Positions 55,642 through 63,767 of a DNA stretch of 64,000 nt are shown in pieces. The notes under the pieces were generated by a model that was not told the DNA's origin, did no database searches, and saw only the letters and a program-made list of their open reading frames with translations. A program made the translations under genes and the position numbers. Source of the DNA: Nocardia iowensis (lineage in GTDB: Bacteria; Actinomycetota; Actinomycetes; Mycobacteriales; Mycobacteriaceae); the NCBI RefSeq assembly GCF_019222765.1, contig NZ_CP078145.1, positions 2,852,001 through 2,916,000 on the forward strand, written 5' to 3'. Position 1 is the first letter of the stretch, and each line of letters begins with the position of its first letter.

Positions 55642-57312
55642 ATGACCATCCAGCATCCCATTGAGGACGAGGTCACACAGCTGGCTAGGCGGGTCGAGAA
55701 GGCCCGCGGCCGGCTGGCATACCAATTCGATCCCGCGTTGACCGAAGCGCTCTCCGAGGACGAGCTGCTAGCCGAACGTGAGCTCGCCGAGAAGATTCGC
55801 GGGCAAGACCGTGGTCAGCGCTGGAAAGAGGCCCAAGCCGCCGCTGCGGCGGCCGACCGCGCCAGGCAGACCACCGAAGCGATCGAGAAGGCCGACATGC
55901 GAGATCTACTGGTGGCACGCAAGGCAATTGCCGCTCAGCGCCGTGAGTCGAGCCCGCATGCCAAATTGGCCTCGCTATATCGGCACCGGGCCTGGTCGCT
56001 GCGCGCGCTGGCCGGTGTCGTCGGCGCGGGCATGCTGTGGTCCGCGGTCAATGTTCAGCACAACATCGCGCCCGGTGGGCCGAGTGATCCGCTGTACTGG
56101 TTCAGCTACCTGCTGGAGGGGATGATCAGCGTCTGCCTGATCATCATCATGATCGGCACGAACAAGGTTGCCGAATGGGGTGTCGTCGACAACCGCAAGC
56201 AGGTGGTCGCCGCCGAGGTCGCGCTGCTTTCGCTGACCGTCACCCTCAACACCTACCCGTATCTGCGGGCCGAGCATTGGTACGACGCCGCCGTGCATGC
56301 CGTCGCGCCGGTGATGATCGGTGTCGCGCTGCTCATCCACGACGCCGCCAGCGCGCGCTACGGCCTCGCCATTCACCGCGCCACCGAGCAGGTCCGCGAC
56401 CTGCCCGATCCGGCCGAGCAGATTCGCCGCACGCTGCCCGCGATCGCCAGCTATCGGCTGCGCCGCTCGGCCGCCGAGGTGATGGCGTCCAGTTCGATTG
56501 CCGAACTGACCGTCGAGGCCGAACCGGACCCGCTCGCGGAATTGGACGCGGGACCGACCAACGAGCCCGTGGTGGACCCCGAGATCGAACCGGCGGTGGT
56601 GCTGCCCGAAGACGAGGACGCCGCGTCCGAAAGTCCTCGGGTTCGGTCCGCTTTCCGTTCCGCCGCGCCGGTGGCGCCGCCGAAGGCCGCGGCGACGGTG
56701 AGCTCGGTGAACGGTGCCGCCGATGTCAAGGCCGAGGCGGGGCCCTTGGTAAAGACCGAAAAAGACACTGCGCCCAGCACTTCCGAGCGCAAGGCCGCGA
56801 CACCGGTGCCCGCCGATGAGCCCGTCACGGCCACCGTCGCGAAGAGCGCGCCGATTGTGGCGAAGACCAAGTCCGGCGCTCCCGCGAACGCCGAAAAGCG
56901 CAGCACGCCTGCCGATGTCGACGGGAAGAAGCCTGTTTCGGCGAGCACCGCCAGCGCACCGGCAAAGCCCGTCACCGAGGCGGCCACCAAGGTCACCTCG
57001 ACCAAGGTCGCTGCTGAGCCAGCCGCACCCGCGAAGACCAGCAAGCCCGCCGCCCCGGCACCCGCCGACAAGCTCACCGTGCCGTCGGCGGAACGGCAGA
57101 CCGCATCCGCGCCGACCGCTGCCGTCAAGCGACCGGCCGTGACCGAGGAAAAGGCGGAAGCCCCGGTCATCCCGACTCCGGAAATCCACGACACCGGCCA
57201 GTTCCGCATCGCCGAAATCCTGGAACAGGAACTCGCCGAACTCCAGGCGGCACGGCGACGCGCCCGCACCAGCCGCAAGACGTCCACTCCCGCGGCGAGC
57301 CGCGACCGGTAG
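55642..57312 (+). CDS. Multi-pass membrane protein with long Ala/Pro/Lys-rich tail, unknown
   Basis: A 556-aa protein. Residues 1-105 are charged and helical (a likely coiled coil with ERELAEKIRGQDRGQRWKEAQ). About four membrane segments follow at 119-139, 151-172, 188-206 and 216-234, with polar loops between. Residues 270-520 are a low-complexity Ala/Pro/Lys/Thr/Val tail and residues 525-556 form a basic helix (ELAELQAARRRARTSRK). The membrane part reminds me of proteins on actinobacterial conjugative elements (SpdB/DUF2637 style), but no transfer gene is near, so this is weak. CCTGGAG precedes ATG. Function unknown. Confidence 0.75.
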   Translation: MTIQHPIEDEVTQLARRVEKARGRLAYQFDPALTEALSEDELLAERELAEKIRGQDRGQRWKEAQAAAAAADRARQTTEAIEKADMRDLLVARKAIAAQRRESSPHAKLASLYRHRAWSLRALAGVVGAGMLWSAVNVQHNIAPGGPSDPLYWFSYLLEGMISVCLIIIMIGTNKVAEWGVVDNRKQVVAAEVALLSLTVTLNTYPYLRAEHWYDAAVHAVAPVMIGVALLIHDAASARYGLAIHRATEQVRDLPDPAEQIRRTLPAIASYRLRRSAAEVMASSSIAELTVEAEPDPLAELDAGPTNEPVVDPEIEPAVVLPEDEDAASESPRVRSAFRSAAPVAPPKAAATVSSVNGAADVKAEAGPLVKTEKDTAPSTSERKAATPVPADEPVTATVAKSAPIVAKTKSGAPANAEKRSTPADVDGKKPVSASTASAPAKPVTEAATKVTSTKVAAEPAAPAKTSKPAAPAPADKLTVPSAERQTASAPTAAVKRPAVTEEKAEAPVIPTPEIHDTGQFRIAEILEQELAELQAARRRARTSRKTSTPAASRDR

Positions 57313-57324
57313 CGCCACCGCGGT

Positions 57325-58239
57325 CTAGACTGTTTGCCGCAGTGCGTCGAGCAGCCAGTAGTGCATCGCGCCCACTGTTTCCTCGGTGCCGGTGATTTCG
57401 GCGGTCAGGCGCCAGTAGTGCCGTAGGCGGGGATCGGTGTCTGTTGCGCCGGTCAGTAGTTCGCGGCGGAACCCCGGCGTGTCCCGCTGGTGCCGAGCTG
57501 CGGCGTGGGCATGCACGAAGCGGTCGAGTTCGGCGCCCGGACGCGGCTTTTCGCGGGCGGCGACGAGCGGTGCCGCTGCCTCGCACGCCTCGGCGAGTGC
57601 GGTCACGAATTGTCGTCGGTCACCGACCTGATCGCGGTCCGATCGCCAGATCTGTTGTGCCATCGCCTTTTTGACGCGAGGATCGGCGGCGAGGCTGGTG
57701 AGCTCGGCATAGGCGACGATCTGACCTGACCCGGGTTCGCTCGGTAACGGCGGCACGTGCATGTCGATAAACGAATCGAACTCCGGCCGCGGCAGTGGGG
57801 TGAGTATCGGCCGCCAGAAAGCGACGATGGTGTCGATGATCGCGCTCCGGTCATGCACTGACGCAAGCAGTTCCAGCCGGTCGGCGCGCTCGGTGGGCGG
57901 TGCGGTCTCGAGAGCGAACAGTGCCGCCCGACGCCACCGGAGCGTGTCGAGTTCGGTATCGAGCGCGGCGCGTTCGGCGGCGGCAACCGCGCCGATGGAT
58001 GCGGACCCGTCGAGAACGCGCATGATCGCGGGCAGCGCTAAACCCAGGGCGCGCAGCCTGCGCACGAGCAGCAGCCGGTCGACCGCGGCGGGGGAGTCGA
58101 AACTCCGATGACCGCCGCTGGTCCGCCGAGCATCCAGAATCCCGCTGTCGCAATAGAACCGGATTGTCCGGACGGGCACACCGGTCCGGCGCGACAGCTC
58201 CCCGATACTCACGACAGCGGGATGTGTGTCCTCGGTCAC
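57325..58239 (-). CDS. MerR family regulator
   Basis: A 304-aa MerR-type protein. The winged helix is at residues 8-75 (SIGELSRRTGVPVRTIRFYCDSGIL with GGHRSFDSPAAVDRLLLVRRLRAL), followed by a long helical C-terminal region (about 110-304) that probably binds a ligand. GTG 58239 is preferred; GTG 58212 is possible. It is divergent from a mycothiol-type enzyme gene, and the intergenic promoter has the lengthened spacer typical of MerR control. Its stop is 12 bp from the stop of the convergent membrane protein gene. Confidence 0.88.
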   Translation of the reverse strand: MTEDTHPAVVSIGELSRRTGVPVRTIRFYCDSGILDARRTSGGHRSFDSPAAVDRLLLVRRLRALGLALPAIMRVLDGSASIGAVAAAERAALDTELDTLRWRRAALFALETAPPTERADRLELLASVHDRSAIIDTIVAFWRPILTPLPRPEFDSFIDMHVPPLPSEPGSGQIVAYAELTSLAADPRVKKAMAQQIWRSDRDQVGDRRQFVTALAEACEAAAPLVAAREKPRPGAELDRFVHAHAAARHQRDTPGFRRELLTGATDTDPRLRHYWRLTAEITGTEETVGAMHYWLLDALRQTV

Positions 58240-58245
58240 AGGAAC

Positions 58246-58277
58246 TTGAACCTCCACTCGGGTGGAGTTCCTACCGT
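58246..58277 (+). promoter_or_regulatory. MerR-type promoter with 20-bp spacer and central dyad
   Basis: TTGAAC (58246-58251) and TACCGT (58272-58277) are separated by 20 bp, longer than the normal 17. The spacer holds the dyad CTCCAC-TCGG-GTGGAG (58252-58267). Over-long spacers with a central dyad are the signature of MerR activation, in which the bound protein twists the DNA. It faces the mycothiol-type gene at 58307 and overlaps the merR start. Confidence 0.75.
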
Positions 58278-58306
58278 AGTGGAACTCGAGCGAGAGAGGT
58301 CTCCCT

Positions 58307-58966
58307 GTGAACCACACCGAATCCATGACGACCGAACAGATCTGGCGCGCGGTCGCCACCGAGCGAACGAGCCTGGCCGACTTGCTCGCCGAGCTCACCG
58401 AGTCCGACTGGGACCGGCAGTCCCTCTGCGCGGACTGGCGGATCCGTGATGTCGTCGCGCACGTGGTGCAGTGCACGCGGGCGAACCTCGGCTGGATCCT
58501 GGTCAACCTGATCCGCGCCCGCGGCAACGTGCACGGTGCCCTGCGGGACGCGGCCATTCGCCACGCCGACCGGGTCACCACCCATCAGCTGCTCGCGGAT
58601 CTGCGCGCGGGCGCGGCCTCCCGGTTCACTCCGGTCGGCACGGTGCCCGCGGACCGATTGATGGACGTGCTCGTGCACGGGCAAGACATCGCGATCCCGC
58701 TCGGCGTCGTCCGCGAAATGCCTGCCGAGGCAGCACGATCGGCGCTGGACCGGGTGTGGGCGACGGGTAGTCGGTTTCACATCGAGGAGCGGCTGGCAGG
58801 CTATTGCCTTACCGCGACCGACATCGAGTGGTCCGCCGGCGATGGCCTGCTCGTCGAGGGGACCGCGGGCGCGTTGCTTCTGCTGGCGACGGGCCGTCCC
58901 GCGGCTGCGCCGTTACTGACCGGACCGGGCGCAGCCGCCTTGGCCGAGCGGCTCAGGATGGTTTGA
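58307..58966 (+). CDS. Maleylpyruvate isomerase family mycothiol-dependent enzyme (DinB-like)
   Basis: A 219-aa DinB/MDMPI-type four-helix metalloenzyme: WDRQSLCADWRIRDVVAHVVQ with His52, and LMDVLVHGQDIAIPLG with His124 and Asp127, the family metal ligands. Members use mycothiol, as cofactor or substrate, to handle electrophiles. GTG 58307 follows GAGAGGTCTCCCT. Its promoter looks MerR controlled, so it may be induced by a toxic compound (inference). The 3' end overlaps the convergent methyltransferase gene by 14 bp. Confidence 0.85.
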   Translation: MNHTESMTTEQIWRAVATERTSLADLLAELTESDWDRQSLCADWRIRDVVAHVVQCTRANLGWILVNLIRARGNVHGALRDAAIRHADRVTTHQLLADLRAGAASRFTPVGTVPADRLMDVLVHGQDIAIPLGVVREMPAEAARSALDRVWATGSRFHIEERLAGYCLTATDIEWSAGDGLLVEGTAGALLLLATGRPAAAPLLTGPGAAALAERLRMV

Positions 58967-59843
58967 CGGCGGTCAGGTAGCTCATGGTGTTGAACATTTG
59001 CGCGAAGGGTTCGGCGGTCGCCGTGAGTGGCCGGTCATAGCGCTCGGTCAGTTCCATCGATGGCAGGCTGGTCGTGGTCCAGCCCTGCGCGGTCAGCCAT
59101 TCCGCTGGGTCCGCGCGTTCGTCGGTATACAACAGCGCGGCGAGGTCGATCTTGCCCAAGGGCGTGCCCTGTAACTGTTCCGCCTGGCGGTCGATGATCT
59201 GCTGGACATCGACGCTGTTGTCCGGGGTCTCGGCGGCCAGTCTGCTGCCGGGGGCCGAAAGTTGATCTATCCGGGCGAACAGCGCGTCCTGCGCGGGGCC
59301 CGGCAGATAGGGGAGCAGACCCTCGGCCGACCACACCGTGGGCAGGGTCGGGTCGAAGCCTGCCTCGATGAGCGCGGCGGGCCAGTCGTCGCGCAGGTCG
59401 ACGGCCACGGCGCGGCGGTCCGCCTTGGGGGTGGCGCCGGCTTCGTCGAGCACCTGCCGTTTGAACTCCAGCACCTTGGGCTGGTCGATCTCGTACACGA
59501 TCGAGCCTTGCGGCCAGTCCAGGCGGTAGGCGCGGGCGTCCAACCCGGCCGCGAGGATCACCGCCTGCGTCACTCCCGCCGCGGCCGCGGTCAGGAATAA
59601 ATCGTCGAAGAATTTGCTACGCAGTCCGATGAAGCTGGTGAGCGGATTGTCCGCCCACCGGGTCGGATCGGTCACCAGCAGATTGGTGTCGGGATCGCCC
59701 GCCGCCGCCACGAAAAGGGCGGCAAATTCGTCCCGGACCAGGGCATCCGGCTCTTGCGTCGCGACCGCGCGTGCGGCCGCGACCTGCAGTGCGGTCATTC
59801 CGACGCTGCTCACGATGTCCCAGGTGTCGCCTTCAGTACGCAT
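58953..59843 (-). CDS. TIGR00027-type SAM-dependent methyltransferase
   Basis: A 296-aa member of the actinobacterial family related to leucine carboxyl methyltransferases, with many paralogues in M. tuberculosis. Typical segments are GMTALQVAAARAVATQEPDALV at the N-terminus, QAVILAAGLDARAYRLDWP as SAM motif I, YEIDQPKVLEFKRQVL and TVWSAEGLLPYLP. These are often linked to O-methylation of lipids, but the target is unknown. CGAGGAGCATC precedes ATG. Confidence 0.93.
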   Translation of the reverse strand: MRTEGDTWDIVSSVGMTALQVAAARAVATQEPDALVRDEFAALFVAAAGDPDTNLLVTDPTRWADNPLTSFIGLRSKFFDDLFLTAAAAGVTQAVILAAGLDARAYRLDWPQGSIVYEIDQPKVLEFKRQVLDEAGATPKADRRAVAVDLRDDWPAALIEAGFDPTLPTVWSAEGLLPYLPGPAQDALFARIDQLSAPGSRLAAETPDNSVDVQQIIDRQAEQLQGTPLGKIDLAALLYTDERADPAEWLTAQGWTTTSLPSMELTERYDRPLTATAEPFAQMFNTMSYLTAVKPS

Positions 59844-60052
59844 GATGCTCCTCGGAGTCCTTGAACGACCTGCGCGACAAGCCGTTCCGGAGGCAGGAGC
59901 GCCACCCGATGTTCGAACTCCCGGCCGTCGACAGGCCTGGCAATACGAACCGAACCCGCATGTCGGCGTGGCAATTACGCTGCTGTCGATAGGGGTAGAG
60001 CGGTAACCGAGTTGATCATACGACCGGGGCGCCGAGGCTGCAGACTACCTGG

Positions 60053-60424
60053 TCAGCCGGTGATCTCGGGGCCCTCACCGGTGGGTTGCCGTCCGTGAGC
60101 TCGGCGCAGTTCCGAGTTGATGCGCTCGGCCTCGGCGAGTTGGTCCTCGAGGATGACGATGCGGCACGCGGCGTCGAGTGCGGTGCCCTGATCGACCAGT
60201 TCTCTGACTCTGGCGGCGATGCGCAGTTGGTAGCGGGAGTAGCGGCGGTGGCCGCCGTCGGAGCGTTGGGGTGTCAGCAGTTCGGCGGCGTCGAGGGCGC
60301 GGAGGAAGGCTTGGGTGACGCCGAGCGCATCGGCGGCACTGCCCATGCTGTAGGCGGGGTAGTCGTCGTCATCTAGCTTGTCACCGGGGTTGGCGGTGGC
60401 CGGGTCGGCATGGGTCTGTTCCAT
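60053..60424 (-). CDS. Small MerR-family regulator
   Basis: A 123-aa protein: an acidic start, a MerR winged helix at residues about 28-75 (SMGSAADALGVTQAFLRALDAAELLTP, then GGHRRYSRYQLRIAARV) and a short helical dimer segment (ILEDQLAEAERINSELRR). There is no ligand domain, so it resembles HspR-like or short MerR proteins. ATG 60424 with AGGTG upstream; a GTG two codons earlier is possible. The region upstream is unusually rich in repeats and hairpins. Confidence 0.88.
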   Translation of the reverse strand: MEQTHADPATANPGDKLDDDDYPAYSMGSAADALGVTQAFLRALDAAELLTPQRSDGGHRRYSRYQLRIAARVRELVDQGTALDAACRIVILEDQLAEAERINSELRRAHGRQPTGEGPEITG

Positions 60425-60451
60425 GAACACCTATCTGGGAAACAAGAATCG

Positions 60452-60475
60452 GGCCCCGGCGCTAGCGCCGGGGCC
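60452..60475. promoter_or_regulatory. 24-bp perfect palindrome upstream of the small merR gene
   Basis: GGCCCCGGCGCT and AGCGCCGGGGCC form an unbroken 12-bp inverted repeat 27 bp before the merR ATG. Read on the minus strand it is a GC-rich hairpin followed by CGATTCTTGTTT, which fits a terminator or attenuator in the merR leader. It could also be an operator. Confidence 0.6.
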
Positions 60476-60598
60476 GTGAGGGGGCTTTATTCCACATGTC
60501 GGTCAGAGCGACCGGCTTCGTCGTCCCACATCCCATGCTGCAGGTGGGTCTGTGGGGATCGCATCTTCAGGACTGTCGACCACCTCCTGTTCATGGAG

Positions 60599-60662
60599 CC
60601 GCGATGCCGGTACGCGCTGCGATATCCACTACTGCTGCGATATCGAACAACACTGCGATTTC
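60599..60662. repeat. Four 10-bp repeats at exact 18-bp spacing
   Basis: CCGCGATGCC (60599), CTGCGATATC (60617), CTGCGATATC (60635) and CTGCGATTTC (60653) start exactly 18 bp apart. The spacers differ in sequence. This iteron-like array is not in a supported gene. It may bind a regulator such as the neighbouring MerR or GntR proteins. Confidence 0.7.
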
Positions 60663-60869
60663 CGAATGCCGAGAGCGCTTCGGAATCGGGCACCGCTCCC
60701 TGCCTTTCCTGGTCTGTCTCCCTCCCCTCCGGTGGCGCTGTCTTCAGCCGTCCGGAGGGGAGGGTCCTTCAGTCACTTCATCTCATTCCGGGAAGTTCGT
60801 CCCCTACCCGGCCCATGCGACTTTCTTCTCTACTGACGAGATGAACTTTATAACAGCTGTGCGCGAATG

Positions 60870-60893
60870 TCTACAGTCGCCACTGTAGATTTT
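60870..60893 (+). terminator. Hairpin with short T-run
   Basis: TCTACAGT-CGCC-ACTGTAGA followed by TTTTC on the plus strand is a small terminator-like structure 60 bp downstream of the gntR stop (gntR is on the minus strand). On the plus strand it could end a short transcript from the preceding structured region. Confidence 0.5.
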
Positions 60894-60948
60894 CTCCGCG
60901 TGTCAGCCCGGTCCAGCCCGGCGCCGACCCACTCGATGGGTGAGAGGT

Positions 60949-61656
60949 TTAGGCGACGACGCTGACGTATGCCGCGCCGATATGGGATTCCGCGTCGGTG
61001 AGGTAGTCGGCGAGCATCTGCTCGGCCTCGGCGCACCGTCCGGCGATCAGTGCCTCGTAGATCTCGTGGTTGCGAGCCAGATAGGGCTCGTGGAACGTGA
61101 GCGGGTCGGCCATCACATGGAAGACGAGGCGCAGCTCGTTCCATACGCTCGACATCATCTGGTCCAGGCGCCTGCTGCGGTTGAGGGCGGCGATCGCCTT
61201 GTGGAAGTCGATGTCGGCGGTGCCGACGCCGGTCCAATCCTGTTTCGCGGCACAGGCATCGGCCCGCGCGAGGGCGGCGGCGAGTTCGGCCGGGTCCTGG
61301 GTCGCCCGGTCGAAGCCGTGGACGGCCGCGCACTCGACGATCCGGCGGCACTGGTAGAGCTCCCCGACGTCCTCCGAACTGGGGATGCGGACGAACGCGC
61401 CGCGGTTGAGTTCGTGCGTCACCAGGCGTTCCTCGATCAGCGAGCGGAACGCTTCCCGGAGGGTGTTGCGGGAAACGCCCAGTGCCGCACAGATATCCGG
61501 CTCGGACAGCCGGGTGCCGGGGCGCAACGATCCGTCCAGGATGCTCGCGCGCACGATGTCGGCGGTTTGCGAGCTGCGGCTGGAGCGGGCGAGCAGGCCT
61601 TTGTGTTCGGACAGTGCCGCGTAGACGGGATCGGGCCGATCTACCGGTGTCGTCAT
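60949..61656 (-). CDS. GntR family regulator, FadR/FCD type
   Basis: A 235-aa protein with a GntR winged helix (residues 20-90: ADIVRASILDGSLRPGTRLSEPDICAALGVSRNTLREAFRSL) and an FCD ligand domain whose metal ligands can be seen as Asp in DIDFHKAIA and later His residues (MADPLTFHEPY, RNHEIYEAL). GGAGG precedes ATG 61656. It is divergent from an MFS/pxpB/pxpC operon and probably represses it in response to an organic acid such as 5-oxoproline (inference). Confidence 0.92.
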   Translation of the reverse strand: MTTPVDRPDPVYAALSEHKGLLARSSRSSQTADIVRASILDGSLRPGTRLSEPDICAALGVSRNTLREAFRSLIEERLVTHELNRGAFVRIPSSEDVGELYQCRRIVECAAVHGFDRATQDPAELAAALARADACAAKQDWTGVGTADIDFHKAIAALNRSRRLDQMMSSVWNELRLVFHVMADPLTFHEPYLARNHEIYEALIAGRCAEAEQMLADYLTDAESHIGAAYVSVVA

Positions 61657-61744
61657 CCAAACCTCCGCGGACCAGTGGCTTCGCCATTCGAGCATAGACC
61701 ACCGATCGAACTGCCAGCCGACGATCCCACTCGAGGATTGCAGA

Positions 61745-61757
61745 ATCGTTCTACGAT
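61745..61757. promoter_or_regulatory. Candidate GntR operator
   Basis: ATCGT-TCT-ACGAT is a 13-bp inverted repeat in the divergent gntR/MFS gap. It fits the T-x-G-T...A-C-x-A pattern of FadR-subfamily operators. A second palindrome, GACGTACGTC at 61772-61781, lies 15 bp further on. Confidence 0.5.
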
Positions 61758-61813
61758 CCGTACTCTACTGTGACGTACGTCGCTCTACCGAGCTCGAGCA
61801 TTGCGAGGCAGCC

Positions 61814-63091
61814 ATGAGCCTTTCCACGGACATACCGGCAGAACCGGCCGAGACGTCGCAGCCCTTCGACTGGTTCCGCACGATGAGCGCCAAAGGCAAG
61901 CGCGCCTTCATCGGCGCGTTCGGCGGATTCGGCTTGGATTCCTTCGATTTCCAGGTTCTGCCCCTGGCGCTCGGCGCCATCTCGTCGTACTTCATGATCA
62001 GCTCCGGCCAGGCCGGACTGCTGACGACGGTCACGCTGCTGGTTTCCGCGCTCGGCGGCGCGCTGGCCGGTGTGCTCGCCGACAAGATCGGTCGGGTCCG
62101 CACCCTCCAGCTCACCGTCGCCACCTACACGCTGTTCACCGTGCTGTGCGGCTTCGCGCCGAACTTCGAAACCCTGTTGGTATTCCGGGCATTACAAGGT
62201 CTCGGCTTCGGCGGCGAGTGGGCCGCGGGCGCGATTCTGGTCGCCGAATACGCCCAGACCAAGTACCGGGGCCGGGCGGTCGCCTATGTGCAGAGCTCCT
62301 GGGCGGTCGGCTGGGGCTTGGCGGTGCTGGTCTACACGTTGGTCTTCCAATTCGTCAGCGAGGACCTGGCCTGGCGGGTGCTGTTCTGGACCGGTGCGCT
62401 GCCCGCTCTGCTCATCGTCTGGGTCCGCCGCAATCTGACCGATTCCGAGACGGTCACCCAGCGACGCGAGTCGGCGGGCAAGCGGGCCGGATCGTTCCTG
62501 ACGATCTTCCGGGGAGACCTGATCCGGACGACGCTGTTCGCCTCGCTGCTGGCCACCGGCGTCCAAGGCGGCTACTACACCCTCGCCACCTGGCTGCCCA
62601 CCTTCCTGAAGAAGAGCAGGCACCTGAATGTCGTTGGCACCGGCGGTTATCTGTTCCTGCTGATCGGCGGCGCGTTCCTCGGCTACGTCACCGGTGGCAT
62701 CCTCGCCGACCGGCTCGGCCGCAAACGCACCATCCAACTGTTCGCCGTGTTGTCGATGATCTTCATGGTCGGCTATATCCAGGTTCCGGAGGGGGCGAAC
62801 ACCTTGGTGCTGTTCCTCGGCTTCCCGCTCGGCTTCTGCACCTCGGCCATCTTCTCCAGCTTCGGCTCGTTCCTCTCCGAGCTGTACCCGACCGCCTCGC
62901 GCGGCACCGGGCAGGGCTTCACCTACAACTTCGGCCGCGCGGTCGGCGCGATATTTCCCACTGCTGTCGGCTTTTTGGCATCCACCACGCTGGGCCTGAC
63001 GGGGGCCATGATGTTCGGCGCGCTCGGCTATCTGATCGCGGTGATCGCGCTGTTCGGTCTGCCGGAAACCCGCGGTCGCGAACTAGCCTGA
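61814..63091 (+). CDS. MFS transporter, aromatic acid/metabolite:H+ symporter type
   Basis: A 425-aa, 12-helix MFS protein: GLDSFDFQVLPLALG in helix 1, GVLADKIGRVRTLQL as the family motif, GGEWAAGAILVAEY in helix 5, and the duplicate GGILADRLGRKRTIQL in the second half. The sequence style is that of sialate/aromatic acid importers. Downstream pxpB and pxpC suggest it imports 5-oxoproline or a related acid (inference). Start ATG follows GCGAGGCAGCC. pxpB begins 10 nt after the stop. Confidence 0.9.
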   Translation: MSLSTDIPAEPAETSQPFDWFRTMSAKGKRAFIGAFGGFGLDSFDFQVLPLALGAISSYFMISSGQAGLLTTVTLLVSALGGALAGVLADKIGRVRTLQLTVATYTLFTVLCGFAPNFETLLVFRALQGLGFGGEWAAGAILVAEYAQTKYRGRAVAYVQSSWAVGWGLAVLVYTLVFQFVSEDLAWRVLFWTGALPALLIVWVRRNLTDSETVTQRRESAGKRAGSFLTIFRGDLIRTTLFASLLATGVQGGYYTLATWLPTFLKKSRHLNVVGTGGYLFLLIGGAFLGYVTGGILADRLGRKRTIQLFAVLSMIFMVGYIQVPEGANTLVLFLGFPLGFCTSAIFSSFGSFLSELYPTASRGTGQGFTYNFGRAVGAIFPTAVGFLASTTLGLTGAMMFGALGYLIAVIALFGLPETRGRELA

Positions 63092-63101
63092 AGGAGAACG
63101 G

Positions 63102-63767
63102 ATGTCCGCCATCACCGTGCCGACGGCGCCGCCGCGGATCCTGCCCGCGGGGGATCGGTCGGTGCTCGTCGCCACCGATGACGACGCCGACTTGGTGGCG
63201 TTCATCGACCTGCTTCGCCACGAGTTGCCTTCGGGTGTAGACGATTTCCTGCCCGCCGCGCAGACGGTTCTGATCACGATGACCGACACGGCGGACTGTC
63301 GGGTGGTCGAGCAGCGACTGCGAGAGCTGTTCCGCAGCGCGCAGGCGTCCGGTGGGATCGGGACGGCTGCGCAACCGGACGAGATCCGCACGATTCCGGT
63401 TCGTTACGACGGTCCGGATCTGGAAAGTGTTGCGGCACAGTTGGGTATCACGGTCCGCGAGGTAATCACCGCCCACACCCGCGCGTTGTGGCGATGCGCC
63501 TTCATCGGCTTCGCGCCTGGTTTCGGCTATCTCGAAACCGCCGAACCCGGCCTGGCCGTACCGCGCCGAGCGGAAGCACGGACCTCGGTGCCCGCGGGGG
63601 CGGTCGCGTTGGCCGACGGGTACAGCGCTGTCTACCCGCGGCGATCACCCGGCGGGTGGCAGCTCATCGGCACCACGGACGTCCGCATGTGGGATCTCGG
63701 CCGAGCCGAACCGTCCCTGCTGCGGCCGGGCACCCGAGTCCGTTTCACCGAGGCGGCGCTCGAATGA
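63102..63767 (+). CDS. pxpB: 5-oxoprolinase subunit PxpB
   Basis: The 221-aa protein is the KipI/PxpB subunit of the ATP-dependent 5-oxoprolinase PxpABC, which opens pyroglutamate to glutamate. Typical segments are ILPAGDRSVLVA, the RALWRCAFIGFAPGFGYLE box with its PGF-x-YL core, AVPRRAEARTSVPAGAVALA and YPRRSPGGWQLIGTT. AAGGAGAACGG precedes ATG. It overlaps the next gene by 4 nt. The PxpA (LamB/YcsF) subunit is not in the window and should lie downstream. Confidence 0.93.
   Translation: MSAITVPTAPPRILPAGDRSVLVATDDDADLVAFIDLLRHELPSGVDDFLPAAQTVLITMTDTADCRVVEQRLRELFRSAQASGGIGTAAQPDEIRTIPVRYDGPDLESVAAQLGITVREVITAHTRALWRCAFIGFAPGFGYLETAEPGLAVPRRAEARTSVPAGAVALADGYSAVYPRRSPGGWQLIGTTDVRMWDLGRAEPSLLRPGTRVRFTEAALE

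Larger units (their letters stand above)
60425..60948. other. Structured intergenic region, no confirmed gene
   Basis: This gap of about 524 bp has no supported protein gene. Besides the 24-bp palindrome it holds four 18-bp spaced repeats (60599-60662), a 13-bp hairpin CCCTCCCCTCCGG/CCGGAGGGGAGGG (60720-60764) and an 8-bp hairpin TCTACAGT/ACTGTAGA followed by TTTTC (60870-60893). It looks less GC-rich than its neighbours in places. It may encode a small RNA or serve as a complex control region. Confidence 0.5.

Noticed and set aside
60496..60888. 130-codon plus-strand frame in the structured region upstream of the small merR gene
   Set aside because: No ribosome site, the 18-bp repeats are read as a meaningless repeat, and the stop lies in a terminator-like hairpin.
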